This document shows, piece by piece, positions 32,823-43,148 of a stretch of DNA of 64,000 nucleotides. The notes below the pieces were generated by a model. The model made no database searches. It was not told the origin of the DNA and was given only the letters and a program-made list of their open reading frames with translations. The position numbers were made by a program, and so were the translations under genes. How positions within the stretch are numbered: position 1 is the stretch's first letter; each line of letters begins with the position of its first letter. Location of the stretch: positions 496,001 to 560,000 of the forward strand of contig JAUKTV010000002.1 of assembly GCA_030549205.1 (NCBI GenBank), written 5' to 3'. The stretch comes from Apiosordaria backusii. Lineage: Eukaryota; Ascomycota; Sordariomycetes; Sordariales; Lasiosphaeriaceae.

Positions 32823-33995
32823 TTACTTTGTCTCTTTCTCCTGCTGTTGAGTTTGCGGTCGAGTTTGCTGCATCTCTGCCACCTGACCATGCTCCTCCTT
32901 CCATAGCCTCTTTTCGTTCCTCAGATCTCTCCTCACCCACTCAACAGAGATCCAAGTCCAGACGATGGTGAAGAGCAACGGAGTTCCCCAACCTATACAA
33001 GATGTTAGTATAAACCTGTTCCAAATGAAAACTGTCATGAATAGAAGTCTGTCACGGAATGACTTACCAATCCCATAAGCAATATGATAATCCACACACC
33101 AAATCGTCACCAACGTTCCCACCCCAAACACCAACGACCCCACCGCCCAAAACCAATTCTGATTCGCAATCATCTTCCTAAACCTCTTGCTCGCCGCATA
33201 CCGCGCAAACACCGCCCGTCTATACTCCACCCCCGCCCCGCCATCAACACCCACAATATCCTCCACAATCGTCAACACCAGCGGCGGGACCCTCTCCCCC
33301 TTCGCTACACTCGAAATCTTAAACGGCGCCTTCCTCCTCGTAGCATTCATCCACCCCGCCCACGTCAACTGCACCCCCATCTGAATCAAAAACAAGCTAA
33401 CCGGTACCGCCAGCACCTTGACCGGGGGGTTATGCGGAATCGACCCCCCAATCAATATCCCGCTCATCACCGTGTACCCCACACTCAGAGTATGATGCGT
33501 AAAGTCAAAACTCCACTTTGTTCCCCCTGGAGGGCGGTAGGTATCCCTCTTCATGATCAGCTTCAGCATCCTCAGCCCAAACTCGATGCCGGTGACGATG
33601 CCGAAAAACGACGTGACGATGGCGAACACGAGCCCGGGGCGGAGGGAGGTCGAGGCCGAGATGCCATAGTAGAGGATGATGGGCAGCAGCGACGACTCGA
33701 TGACGAGGAGGATGACGATGATGGAGAGCTTGAGCTTGTAGTCGAGGATGCGGTAGTTTAGCCGCGGGAGGCCAGGGTATTCTTCAAAAGAAGCGACGGG
33801 CAGGCCGCGGGGGTCTTCGGGGTGGGCGCCGACGCCGTGGTGGATCGCCGTGGTGTTTACCGCGTTGCCTTCGCAGGCTGTCGAGGTAGAGGACGAGTCG
33901 GCTCCCGTCGGGTGATCATTTTTGAGATTGCTCGTCGTGGTAGTGGCAGTCGATGCGGTCGTGGTTGGGTACGGCAGATGCGTGTCGTCTGCCAT
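32823..33995 (-). CDS. Multi-pass membrane protein, unknown function
   Basis: Exons 33068-33995 and 32823-32992 on the minus strand, about 365 residues. The 75-bp intron (32993-33067) has GTAAGT, a perfect TACTAAC branch and TATAG, so it is well supported; being in phase, its retention would add 25 residues. The N-terminal 75 residues are Ser/Thr-rich. Hydrophobic helices include LKLSIIVILLVIESSLLPII, LVFAIVTSFFGIVTGIEFGL, YTVMSGILIGGSI, VLAVPVSLFLIQMGV, WFWAVGSLVFGVGTLVTIW and TPLLFTIVWTWISVEW, about six to seven in all. The C-terminus is Gln-rich and cytosolic-looking. I recognise no family. The start (MADDTHLPYP) is the only good Met. Confidence 0.75.
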   Translation of the reverse strand: MADDTHLPYPTTTASTATTTTSNLKNDHPTGADSSSTSTACEGNAVNTTAIHHGVGAHPEDPRGLPVASFEEYPGLPRLNYRILDYKLKLSIIVILLVIESSLLPIILYYGISASTSLRPGLVFAIVTSFFGIVTGIEFGLRMLKLIMKRDTYRPPGGTKWSFDFTHHTLSVGYTVMSGILIGGSIPHNPPVKVLAVPVSLFLIQMGVQLTWAGWMNATRRKAPFKISSVAKGERVPPLVLTIVEDIVGVDGGAGVEYRRAVFARYAASKRFRKMIANQNWFWAVGSLVFGVGTLVTIWCVDYHIAYGIGKSFRDRLLFMTVFIWNRFILTSCIGWGTPLLFTIVWTWISVEWVRRDLRNEKRLWKEEHGQVAEMQQTRPQTQQQEKETK

Positions 33996-34602
33996 GCTGA
34001 AACAAGTCGAGTATTGTTTGTTGTGTGTTGTTTTGATTGTCTGTTTGGGGTATCAAATCTTGTTCAAATGGGAATAAGTTGCGGAAAACAGACAAAAAAG
34101 AGATGACTGGAGAAAGATCAGGAGAAACCATGGCTATGATGATGATGTCGACGGGTGGTTACGCCGCAGGACGATCTGCAAGGAAAGAAAGGCAAGGAAA
34201 GAAAGGCCAGACGGGTCGACATAGCAAATCCTTTGACTTGTCAGTTGTATGCAAACCGGCCAAATGACGTCCGTTTCGCCGTTCAACAACCATTTGTTTT
34301 GGGAAGAACGGGCTCGGCAGACGTCGTGGAATGCGTCAGGCTATGATGTCATTGTCAGCCTAGCGTCCCATCTGCCGAACTCAACCGAACCCTTGCATGC
34401 CGATCCCTGCTCAACTAACCCCAACCCTGAGAAGGAATCGGGCCAGCAACAGGATAGCTCAAAGACAAAGAACAAAACCAAAAAGTTACTTACCAGCTTG
34501 CTGGGCACCAAACGAAGCTCTGGAATTGGCTGATGGAAGCATTTCAGCGGCAGTTCCCGATTGTCACATCGGGCTCCATGTATGGCCAAAAAGCTAAAAG
34601 AA
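33996..34602. other. Intergenic region upstream of the membrane protein
   Basis: Leader and promoter of the minus-strand membrane protein. At about 34178-34210 the words AAGGAAAGAAAGGC are duplicated in tandem. A T-rich stretch on the minus strand beside 34585-34602 can serve as the Pol III terminator of the tRNA gene. Confidence 0.4.
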
Positions 34603-34684
34603 CGACGCGAGCCGGATTTGAACCGACGCCTCCGAAGAGATGAGATTTCGAGTCTCACGCATTAGACCACTCTGCCATCGCGCC
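34603..34684 (-). tRNA. tRNA-Ser (anticodon CGA)
   Basis: The minus strand reads as a class II tRNA of 82 nt without intron. The 5' strand GGCGCGA pairs with TCGCGTC (one G-U), leaving discriminator G. An A-box-like GGCAGAGTGGTC and a B box GGTTCAAATCC are present. The anticodon stem TGAGA/TCTCA encloses the loop CTCGAAA, giving anticodon CGA, which reads UCG serine codons. A long variable arm (TCTTCGGAGG region) fits tRNA-Ser. The T-run on the minus strand just downstream, TTTTAGCTTTTT, is a suitable Pol III terminator. Confidence 0.93.
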
Positions 34685-35175
34685 TTAACCTGTTGTTGGC
34701 TTCTATGCGCAAGTCTGAGCCTATCCCAGTAGAGCCGCTCGTCTGACGCAAACTTGCAAACTTCCCCTGATGTAAGATCGAACACTACTCAAGATCCCAC
34801 TTTGTTGTCGGAGAATGTGACATGACTTTTCAGACCTGTGGATCAGAAGACCGACTCCAAGCTGTCACGGGAGGATCACCACTTATGACAGGAATATGTG
34901 GATAAGCATTATAAACGGGGGTATAAACTATTCAAGATTACGGGATATCATGGTATCAAGGACTATTAACCCATTCCTCCACAAGTAAAAAAAAGTCTAC
35001 CCTCTATGTACTCTGGCTGTCTCATGCTTCAAACAAAAGGAACCCCACCAAACAGGCTCAAACGAGGAGGTATCATGAGAAAATAACAAGCCAACACAAC
35101 TTGAACACGAACAAAAACCATCTTCAAACCCCCAACCCAGTACTCCAGATCACTGCTGTACCGAACCCCCAAAAA
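34685..35175. other. Intergenic region, ErdS 3' side
   Basis: About 490 bp between the tRNA gene and the stop codon of erdS, expected to hold the erdS 3' UTR. No other feature seen. Confidence 0.4.
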
Positions 35176-37920
35176 TTACATCTCATCCTCAAAGAACTTG
35201 ATCAAAGTCCTCGTTCCGCTAACGCCCAACCCCATGAACGGATAGCAAATATACACCAAGTCGTTCTTCGTGCCAAACTTCTCTCTGAACTCGCTCTTCT
35301 GCACCAGCTTCAACTGCTGTGCCACCGTCCTGTACGTCTTGCTGAGAATCTTGGCCCGGATGCCATCCAGGTTTCCGCCCGTGACCATCTCTGGCAGCGC
35401 ACCCGCACCAAAGGTGACATGCTGAATTCCAGCCTTGGCCAACATCTGGATCGACGCTGAAATCAGGGCTTCAATAGTGCCGTTGGGTGAGTCGGGGAAA
35501 TCCAGCGCAAACTTGATTTGGTACCCATTCTGCGGCGACAGCTTATGCAGCACACAAAACGCTGCAATCTCCCCTTCCTTGGTCTCGGCCCAGAGATACC
35601 GCCTGTGCTCCATGTCGACCCAGGGTCTGACCTCGGTAATGTGCACTTGTTTACCAGTGCGGCCAGCCTTCCAGTCCTCGATTCTCTTGTCGATCCTCTT
35701 GCGAAGCTCCTCGGGAACGGGCTCGTCGATAGGCTGCTCCTTGATGATGACACCAGCATCTTCTGCCTGGCGCTCCTTCTTGGCCACCTTCTTAGCGTCG
35801 GCGATGGTGACGCGCTCTTCGGCCACGCAGCTCAATGTCCGCCAGCCGAGCTTGGAACCAAGAATCTCTTCAATTTCAGACGAGACCAACAGCCACAGGG
35901 GCCGAAGGTCCTTCTGCTTGCGCATGTACTTGAGGAAGTCACGAATGACAATATTGTATTGACGAGCATCGCACAGCGGGTTGCCCATGACGAGCGCGTA
36001 GCCGTTTTCTTCGGCGTAGCCAATGGCAGCGCCCGTAGGCTCGTGCCGCCAGACATGGTACCGATCGTCGAGCCAGGATGTATTGGTCGCGTCGCCATAG
36101 TTGGCAATGAGCTTCTCGACCGTGGGCATCTCGAGATTGGGGCGGCCATGCTCGAAATCGTAGGCATAGCGGATGGTGTCGGCTTCGGGGTGGGGGAGGC
36201 GGATGGTTTCTGCCTTTTGTTCAGGAAGAGACTTGGGGTCACGGGGGAAGAGCGAGGCGTTGCGGATGTCGCCCAGGTTAAGCATCAGGAAAATAATGCG
36301 CTCAAGACCGATGCCGCAGCCTGCATGTGGGAGCACGCCGAACTCGAAGCCTTGGAGGTACTCCTGCATACCAAGTGGCTCAATACCCGCCTTCTTCATG
36401 CGTTCCTCGAGAACATCTGGCTTGTGGATGCGCTGACCGCCGGTTGTGATCTCCTGGCCACGGAGGAAGATGTCGAAGGAGTTGGTAAATCGTGGATCCT
36501 CCTCATCTGGGTGGGTGTAGAAGGGTCTAACTGCTGCAGGGAATTTGTCGATAATGTAGTAGTCTGTGTTGTACTTCTTCTTGATGACCTCACCGAGATG
36601 GATCTCAGCGCGCGTGCTGAGGTCTTCAAGTTCCGATGCCGGCTTTCCATGGTCGTCAGTCCACCCAGACTCGTTCAACAGCGCGATGGCCTCCTTGAAG
36701 GTGAAGATCGGCGTCTTGTCCAACCAAACAAGATCCTCATGGGGGAAACGAGTCTTGATGATCTCGACCTCTCTCCGGAAGCGGGTATAAATGCCCTTGA
36801 AGATGCTCTTCATCATGTCGTCGATGATGGTCACTGCTTCATGGTAGTCGCTGTTGATGGCCATTTCCAAGTCCAAACCGGTGTATTCTGTCAGATGGCG
36901 ATGGGTATTGCTGTCTTCAGCGCGGAACACGGGGCCAATCTCAAACACGCGGCCAAAATCGGCCGAGATGCTCAGCTGCTTTGACAACTGAGGGCTCTGT
37001 GCCAGGAAGGCAGTGCGTCCAAAGTAGTTAACCTTGAAGACCTCGGCTCCCGACTCAGTGGCAGCAGGCATGAGCTTGGGTGTGTGGATCTCGATGAAGC
37101 CATGGCCCTCCAGTACTGAACGAAAGATGCTGCAAATACCGCTGTTGATTCGGAAGATGGATTGAGCAGTTGGTGTCCTGAGGTAAGCGAGACGGTTGGC
37201 GACTCTGACTCTGGTTGATGCCAGGGACTCGAGTTGGTGAGTCTCTTCATCCATCTGGACGTGGTCAATGGAGAAGACATCGACAGGCAGATTCTCCTTA
37301 ACAGGAACAACCAGGTGCATGCTGTCAACCAACACCTCGAGGTCGTGGATGGAGCAGCCCTTGACTTCCTCTGGCGGTCTCTGCAGTGTGCCCTTGACAT
37401 GCACATGGCTCTCTGTCGTCAAGCGTTCGGCCCATCGGACAAAGTTCTCCGAGATGTGGCCCTCCTTGTAGGCGATGACACCTTGTATCGTCTCAATTTG
37501 TTCGCGGAACACGATAAAGGCTAGCTTGGAGCTGAGACTCCTGATGTGGTGTATTCTGGCGATGAAGGTGATTTGTTTGCCGGCATTTTCAGGGTTGGCA
37601 GCGAGGCGCTGTACCGAATCGGTTTCCACCAGGACATCGCTGGTCTTGGTGCCATATCGAGCTGCAATCTCGGGCGGATCGGTAGAGAGGGCACGCTCCT
37701 CCTCTTCTTTGCGGCGCTGCTGAAAGGACCGTCGTTCCTCGTCCTTCTCGTCTTGCTTGACCCGTTGCTCCTGGGCCTTCTTGAGCTTCTTTTCTTCGCG
37801 TTCACTATCGAGGGCAGCAATGTTGCCAATCTTAGGCTTGGTCATGTGGTTCTTTGCCGACTGATGGCCGATGAAGCGGTTCAGAGCCAAAAGAGGCTTT
37901 TTGAAGCTGCCTGGCGACAT
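35176..37920 (-). CDS. erdS: ErdS: AspRS-DUF2156 ergosteryl-aspartate synthase
   Basis: A bifunctional enzyme. Its AspRS part charges tRNA-Asp; its C-terminal DUF2156 acyl-tRNA transferase moves Asp onto the 3-OH of ergosterol. From the Met at 37920 (MSPGSFKKPLLALNRF) it has 914 residues. The frame stays open to an ATG at 38037, adding 39 unlikely residues. Order: basic/acidic coiled-coil extension, OB-fold anticodon-binding domain (ITFIARIHHIRSLSSKLAF), class II core with motif 2 FEIGPVFRAEDSNTHRH and motif 3 GCGIGLERI, then from about residue 620 a DUF2156 GNAT-like domain (GYAEENGYALVMGNPLCD, YLWAETKEGEIAAFCVLH, FALDFPDSPNGTIEAL). No intron is seen. A plain cytosolic AspRS would end about 300 residues earlier. 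The divergent neighbour is the matching hydrolase. Confidence 0.93.
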   Translation of the reverse strand: MSPGSFKKPLLALNRFIGHQSAKNHMTKPKIGNIAALDSEREEKKLKKAQEQRVKQDEKDEERRSFQQRRKEEEERALSTDPPEIAARYGTKTSDVLVETDSVQRLAANPENAGKQITFIARIHHIRSLSSKLAFIVFREQIETIQGVIAYKEGHISENFVRWAERLTTESHVHVKGTLQRPPEEVKGCSIHDLEVLVDSMHLVVPVKENLPVDVFSIDHVQMDEETHQLESLASTRVRVANRLAYLRTPTAQSIFRINSGICSIFRSVLEGHGFIEIHTPKLMPAATESGAEVFKVNYFGRTAFLAQSPQLSKQLSISADFGRVFEIGPVFRAEDSNTHRHLTEYTGLDLEMAINSDYHEAVTIIDDMMKSIFKGIYTRFRREVEIIKTRFPHEDLVWLDKTPIFTFKEAIALLNESGWTDDHGKPASELEDLSTRAEIHLGEVIKKKYNTDYYIIDKFPAAVRPFYTHPDEEDPRFTNSFDIFLRGQEITTGGQRIHKPDVLEERMKKAGIEPLGMQEYLQGFEFGVLPHAGCGIGLERIIFLMLNLGDIRNASLFPRDPKSLPEQKAETIRLPHPEADTIRYAYDFEHGRPNLEMPTVEKLIANYGDATNTSWLDDRYHVWRHEPTGAAIGYAEENGYALVMGNPLCDARQYNIVIRDFLKYMRKQKDLRPLWLLVSSEIEEILGSKLGWRTLSCVAEERVTIADAKKVAKKERQAEDAGVIIKEQPIDEPVPEELRKRIDKRIEDWKAGRTGKQVHITEVRPWVDMEHRRYLWAETKEGEIAAFCVLHKLSPQNGYQIKFALDFPDSPNGTIEALISASIQMLAKAGIQHVTFGAGALPEMVTGGNLDGIRAKILSKTYRTVAQQLKLVQKSEFREKFGTKNDLVYICYPFMGLGVSGTRTLIKFFEDEM

Positions 37921-38941
37921 GTTGGACGGGCCAAGGCGGGTGATTGTCGAGATCTTCGGACACGCGGGGTAGATGCAGCTGGGTTCGGTAAGGTATGCTC
38001 CGAGAAGATGGGAATGGTAAACAAGGTTAGGTTCCACAAGATGGGGGAACGGTGAGCTTTTGTCAAGCCTAACAGCTTGACGTCAGTGGTGCAAGCGTGC
38101 AAGCCTGCTCTTAATCTTGAGACACGAGGTAGCGTACTTTTGTCGAAGCGGACAGTAGGTGGAGAAAGTCAAAACAGAAAAAAAAAACCAAGAATCGAGG
38201 ATTAAATACAGATCGGTGTTGTTTCGGTAGGTGTCGTGTACCTGCTTTTTGGCGGCGAATGTTCCTGAAACTGCCAGGTCCGGGAATACTTGTTTAAGCG
38301 CCAAGGTACATACACTAATCTTCCCGTCAAGCTTTTCAGCCGGGGAGACGGAGCTCGGCACGCTTTGTTCGTTGCAGCGGGTTCCTGAGATCCAGTCTCT
38401 TTGGCGGGAACAGACAACAAACGCATGGATCCGGCACGACAGCCCCTGCTCTTTCCTCTTTCTGTAGGCCATGTGTCATCGACTCTGCATGCTCAAGAGA
38501 TACAACCATGTTGAGTGGCTTCTCGGTATGACACGAGCGGAGCAAGTGGCCCGGTGTTGGGTTCATGCACAATGCCATGTGAAGGTGAGGTGCAAGGGCT
38601 GGAAGCAGTTGCGTCATATCAACAGTGACGTCACCTGATTGCCAAGACTGCAAGTTGAGCTCCCCACCAATTATGCATTTACAAGAAGCTTGTTTACTTC
38701 CCCAGGTTTTCCACCATGACATCAACGGCTGTTCGCAATGTTGACATTGACGTTTGCGCTGATGCTCTGCTGGTCAAAAACAATTTATCATCAAAGCTGT
38801 CATTGAGTCCGTCTCTTCTTCCTTTCGGTATTAGCTGGTAGCAATTGACACCACACCTGCCAACAGCGCCAAGAGCTGTCAAACTACCTACCCGAATCAT
38901 TGTCCCCTGTCTTTATCAACAACAAGACCACCTCATCCACC
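37921..38941. promoter_or_regulatory. Shared bidirectional promoter region of erdS and erdH
   Basis: About 1.0 kb separates the two divergent start codons. I see no gene in it; minor frames in 38083-38725 lack family features. A perfect A run lies at 38178-38186. No specific transcription-factor site is claimed. The head-to-head arrangement implies coordinated control (inference). Confidence 0.45.
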
Positions 38942-40054
38942 ATGTCCAAGATACCCACCGTCGACGGCATTCCCATCCCTCAGAACCCCTTCGGGTCGTC
39001 GGAAATCCCCCAGCCGACCGAAGAAGACAAGAAGCCGTTAGAGACAGCCAAAGATGCCGTCGGTTCGCCGCCATCGCGGACCTGGCTCCGTATATCGGCC
39101 AACTGGTGGAGGTCACTCCAATACATCGGGATGTCACTGCACTTCCTAGCCAACCCCCGACCCCCAAGCCCAGCATTCACACATACAATCCCATCCACCA
39201 TCTCCAAAAAGAAGGGCAACCTCACCCTCCACTTCTACACCCCTGAAGGCTACGACAAGCGAAAAAAGACAAACCACAAGTTCCCCGCCGTTGTCAATTT
39301 CCACGGCGGCGGTTTCACAATAGGCGCCCCAACTGACGACGCCCGATTCGCCCGCTTTGTCCTCGAACAATGCAAAGCCGTCTACGTCTCGGTCGAGTAC
39401 CGTCTCAGCCCGGAGTACCCCTTCCCGGTAGCAGTCGAAGACGGCGCCGACGCCCTCCTCTACCTCATCCGCCACGGCGAAGATCTACACATCAACCCCC
39501 AGAAGCTCGCGACTTCTGGCTTCTCCGCCGGCGGGAATATTGCCATCACGTCGACGATCTGCCTATCTGAACACCTCAAGACTCTCCGGCAACCCGTCCC
39601 GGCGCATAACATCCGCGCCATTGCCACTTGGTACCCCATCTGCGATTACACCGAGTCTCGCGAAGTCAAGCGCGCTCGATGCGTCCGACCGGATCAGACC
39701 CTCCCCGCGAACCTGACATCGTTGTTCGATGCGGCGTACCTCTACCCTTCCGAGCTTAGCCTAGCAAGCCCGATATTATCGCCTACCAAGGCTACCGACG
39801 CGCTGCTGGCGGAGTCGATTCCAGAAACGGTTATTTTTTACACGTGCGAGTGGGATATGCTGCAGTATGAAGGGGAGGAGCTGGCCAAGAGGTTGGGGAG
39901 GGCGCCGATTAACAAGAGGGTGATGCACAAGATGATTCCGGGGGTGCCGCATGCGTGGGATAAGTCGCCTGATCCGACGAAGCCGGCGGCGGGGTCGGAG
40001 GAGGTGTATAGGGAGTGTTGTGGGTATTTAAAGAAGGCTTTTGAGCTGGAGTAA
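38942..40054 (+). CDS. erdH: ErdH-like alpha/beta hydrolase
   Basis: A 370-residue hormone-sensitive-lipase-type alpha/beta hydrolase. The oxyanion-hole motif is FHGGGFTIG, the nucleophile elbow GFSAGGNIA (Ser in G-x-S-x-G), with later CEWDMLQYEGE and GVPHAWD supplying the likely Asp and His. In fungi with ErdS, the linked hydrolase ErdH removes aspartate from ergosteryl-aspartate; position, divergent orientation and fold match. Residues 1-70 form a hydrophilic leader, then RISANWWRSLQYIGMSLHFL, a possible membrane-associating helix, suitable for a lipid substrate. The Met at 38942 is the first ATG in frame. No intron is seen. Assignment to ErdH rests on synteny plus fold, since many fungal hydrolases share these motifs. 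Confidence 0.82.
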   Translation: MSKIPTVDGIPIPQNPFGSSEIPQPTEEDKKPLETAKDAVGSPPSRTWLRISANWWRSLQYIGMSLHFLANPRPPSPAFTHTIPSTISKKKGNLTLHFYTPEGYDKRKKTNHKFPAVVNFHGGGFTIGAPTDDARFARFVLEQCKAVYVSVEYRLSPEYPFPVAVEDGADALLYLIRHGEDLHINPQKLATSGFSAGGNIAITSTICLSEHLKTLRQPVPAHNIRAIATWYPICDYTESREVKRARCVRPDQTLPANLTSLFDAAYLYPSELSLASPILSPTKATDALLAESIPETVIFYTCEWDMLQYEGEELAKRLGRAPINKRVMHKMIPGVPHAWDKSPDPTKPAAGSEEVYRECCGYLKKAFELE

Positions 40055-40261
40055 TTACTTCGGAAACGCGGCATAGAAAGTGATAGAGTACACACACAGA
40101 TGGCGTTAAGGGGGTTGGCTTTTGGGGGATGAGTAGGTAATGACGGAATATTCCATTCACTTGTGTGTATAAACGAGTGTAATAAGACTACCCAACCAAC
40201 ATAATAGCCATTACTTATCACCCAAGGAAACATCCCAGTGTTTTTGTTTTGCCCCCAATAC

Positions 40262-40732
40262 TCAATTCCCAGGATCAATCGTATCGCACCATTTTGCACC
40301 TACAACATCAAACCCCCACGTCTTTTCGTACTGCTCCTCGTAGGTATACCCCGCTCTTCCAAACCCGCACCGGACGCCGATGTCGATCCAGGCGTCGTAG
40401 ATCTGATCCCAGAGGCAGGACTGGGGGCGCTGCTGGTCCGAGTCGCAGATGTAGGCGCGGGTGTCGTTGTAGACCCACGACATTTTGGTCCAGGGGGTCA
40501 CGTCGCCGAAGGCGGCGCAGTAGTCGGTTAGGTTGCGGGCTGCCGTGATCATGGAGGGGATGTCGAGGATGGTGTCTTTGCAGCCGATTTCGTAGCGGAT
40601 CGGGCGGGGGATGGGGGACGTGTGGGGGGTGGGGAAGGAAGAGGTGGGGGAGGTGACGGTTGTGATGGTTGTGAGGGCTGTGGCGGCGGGGAGGGAGGTT
40701 AGGAGAAGGAGGAGGATGGATAGGAGGTTCAT
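40262..40732 (-). CDS. Small secreted cysteine-containing protein
   Basis: A 156-residue protein with a clear signal peptide (NLLSILLLLLTSLPAATA), then a Thr/Pro/Ser-rich linker and a compact domain with six Cys (in YEIGCKDT, TDYCAAFG, YICDSD, QSCLWD, VRCGFG and KWCDT), enough for three disulphides. Two N-x-T sequons are present. Trp-rich sequence (PWTKMSWVYND) lies between. I recognise no enzyme family; it could be an effector-like or cell-wall protein. No intron. It is convergent with erdH, about 200 bp away. Confidence 0.65.
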   Translation of the reverse strand: MNLLSILLLLLTSLPAATALTTITTVTSPTSSFPTPHTSPIPRPIRYEIGCKDTILDIPSMITAARNLTDYCAAFGDVTPWTKMSWVYNDTRAYICDSDQQRPQSCLWDQIYDAWIDIGVRCGFGRAGYTYEEQYEKTWGFDVVGAKWCDTIDPGN

Positions 40733-41515
40733 GGTTGGCGTTTTGGGGGGTTTGAAAGGTTGTAGGGCTTTGACAGGATAGCTGGCTTATTTGATGGTCA
40801 ATGTAATATCTACCGGTTTATCCTAGTAAATGTCGAGCATTAAGGGTCGCATGATGGAAGGTGGGTTGGTGGTCATTGTGTTGGACGGAAGCCGGAAGCG
40901 ACACGAGGTGTGAAGTTCCCACCTGCCACGTAGCCAAGGGACTCGGTATCTCAAGTCCGATCTAAGGTACTTTCCTTCACGATGAACACAAAGCTGTAAC
41001 TTGGATGGCGGGGCAGTACTAATTGAGGCACAGGCAGGTAGTTGATGAGATCATCATGGTGAAATAATACATTACACATAGCGTGTCTCATGAAAAGAAA
41101 GAAACTAATACACCATAACAAACACGAACGGACCCCCAAATCACATGCAGGTGATATAACCCGCAGGTATGCTTCCTTTTGCCTGTTGGACTTCTCCGAA
41201 TCCAGATCTTTCCCAACTTAAAACAGCATAAAACCTTATCACAAGATACCCTCCATGCTTCCAATATGTTCATGGCCCTAAACTTAAAGCCCCGCCAAGA
41301 TCCCTTGCGCTTCCCCAAGTCCTCAAATGCCAGTCCTCTTCCGGTAAAACACCATCCTCCGTCTTCTTTTCATCCCGCCAATGCAATGATCCCTCCATTT
41401 ATCCCAAACTCCTCGCTAACCATCCATCCCGGGTATCCTTGTTCGCAACCAAATAGCATACTCCTGCTACACCTAAACCTCATCACCATATTGTTGTTCT
41501 CTGGACGCGTCAAGA
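40733..41515. other. Intergenic region
   Basis: About 780 bp without a supported gene. It contains the promoter of the minus-strand secreted protein and the 3' region of the F-box-like gene. Confidence 0.4.
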
Positions 41516-42586
41516 TTAGGAATCCCGTCTCTCCTGCCTCGACACCACCGCCTTCACAGCCTTCTTCTGATCTTTATCCCACTCCACCGCAGCTCGGTCG
41601 TTCAGGAAGATTTTCTGGCGACTTGTGGCCACAACTTTGACCTTGCTCTGGTTGCACAGCTTGACGAGGAGTTCCCAAGCTGGCGAGTTCGCCTTGATCT
41701 GATCCGCCATGTTGAAATGCTGGACATTGACCATCTCCAAGCGCTTGAAGTACTTCCAGGAGCTGGCCATGTGCTTCGCCGTCATTTTCTGCAGGAACAC
41801 CTGTGTGTTAAACATGTACCACTCGCAGTTGTATTCGATAACCCTGAGGTTGCGGAAGCGCTTCTCCAGGGAGTGCTGCATCTCGGTGAGGTAGTTCTCG
41901 GCCCGATTCGACTTGGCCTCGCAATGGATTGTGAGCTCCCGGATGCAAGCAGCGTTCTTTCTGCCGATGCGGTTGGCCCAGGCCTTGTGGTAGGGAATCG
42001 AGATGGCGAACTTGTTTTGCCCGTAGAAGTAAGTGAGAACTTCTTGGGATATCTCCTTGTTGAAACCCAGCGCTAGTCCGAGGAGAGTGCCAGGCGCGAG
42101 TCCAGTCCTAGGGCTGCGGGAAGCGGTGGTTATCCTGATCTCAGGGACTCGGGGGATGATGCTCTTGTTGGCCTTGAGGCTGTAGCCGTAGATCATGTTC
42201 CTGACCTCGCCAGGGAGACGCTCAAAGTCGGAGAGAGTTTTGCTGGGGGCCAAACCAGGAGCATCGGCGGCGGGCAGAGCGGAGGAGTTGGCGACGGCGA
42301 GACCAGAAACATTGGCGGCAGGCAAGAGAACAAGTGTCAAACTGGAGTGATGGTGGGGAGCCGAAGCATCAGCGACAGGAGTGGCACTCGTAAGCGACCG
42401 TTCAACCATCTCAACATCTTGCTCGACCCGCTCATCTTCAGCACCATCGACCGGCGCGGGCGTGACAGTGGAAGCACCAGCGATCTTGTGTTGTCGCTTG
42501 GTGCTGCCGCCAAGTTCCTCCTTGCTCGCGGCCTTGCGCTTGGTGCCAGCAACGGCGGTGGGGACAGACTCCTGGTTACCCATCAT
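41516..42586 (-). CDS. F-box-like/2EXR-type fungal protein
   Basis: From the Met at 42586 (MMGNQESVPT) the protein has 356 residues. Residues 1-120 are low-complexity with a basic, nuclear-signal-like TKRKAASKEE. The motif DFERLPGEVRNMIYGYSL is the common fungal F-box-like helix that may bind Skp1. The rest is a helical domain (LTIHCEAKSNRAENYLTEM and following) of unknown role. The frame is open upstream to 42955, but 42595-42699 looks like a 5' UTR intron (GTAAGT, branch GCTAAC, acceptor ACAG), so the upstream 123 residues are probably not translated. A role as substrate adaptor in ubiquitination is inference. Confidence 0.65.
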   Translation of the reverse strand: MMGNQESVPTAVAGTKRKAASKEELGGSTKRQHKIAGASTVTPAPVDGAEDERVEQDVEMVERSLTSATPVADASAPHHHSSLTLVLLPAANVSGLAVANSSALPAADAPGLAPSKTLSDFERLPGEVRNMIYGYSLKANKSIIPRVPEIRITTASRSPRTGLAPGTLLGLALGFNKEISQEVLTYFYGQNKFAISIPYHKAWANRIGRKNAACIRELTIHCEAKSNRAENYLTEMQHSLEKRFRNLRVIEYNCEWYMFNTQVFLQKMTAKHMASSWKYFKRLEMVNVQHFNMADQIKANSPAWELLVKLCNQSKVKVVATSRQKIFLNDRAAVEWDKDQKKAVKAVVSRQERRDS

Positions 42587-43148
42587 GTTATGGACTGTTT
42601 GCGCGTGCGACAGGTTAGCGGCGTGAAGAGTAGATTGATGGGTGAAACGAAAGCCACAAAAAGGAAAAGAAGAAAAATGGAAAATGTGGCGCAACTTACG
42701 TTTATTTCGCGTGGGAAAAGGCTTCTCGGACAAGGTTTGCGACAGGTTTGTGTGCGCGAAGGAAAACAGCAAGTCGCTTTCAAGGAAAAGTTTGCTAAGG
42801 CGAAGCTCGGGCGAGAAAGAATTCCCAAAACGAAGTTGTTCGTGACTTGTTCCGAGATGAAAAGAAAGAAATCCAGCGCGATGTGCAAAACCCAAGTCTC
42901 TCGAAGGTGATGGTTGGAGAGAAAGGTATGTGGGCAGAGAGAAAATGGCAGGCAAGACTTTATTCTAGTCAACTTCTAATCAACAATAGGTAAATAAGGT
43001 AGGCAAGTGGAGCACAACAATAGCAAGTCGTCGACGATGGCCCCCATTGAAGCCTGTGACTCTTGTGCACTGGCCGCAATACTACTCCTCTCCAGGTGGG
43101 AGGACCTGGCAGTACTGGCTACCTAACTCTCAACCTTACTACTTTGTA

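Noticed and set aside
35518..36984. 488-codon plus-strand ORF
   Set aside because: It lies antisense to the aminoacyl-tRNA synthetase core of erdS and is a codon-bias shadow.
42587..42955. N-terminal extension of the F-box-like ORF
   Set aside because: The extension overlaps a good 5' UTR intron (42595-42699) and is not protein-like.
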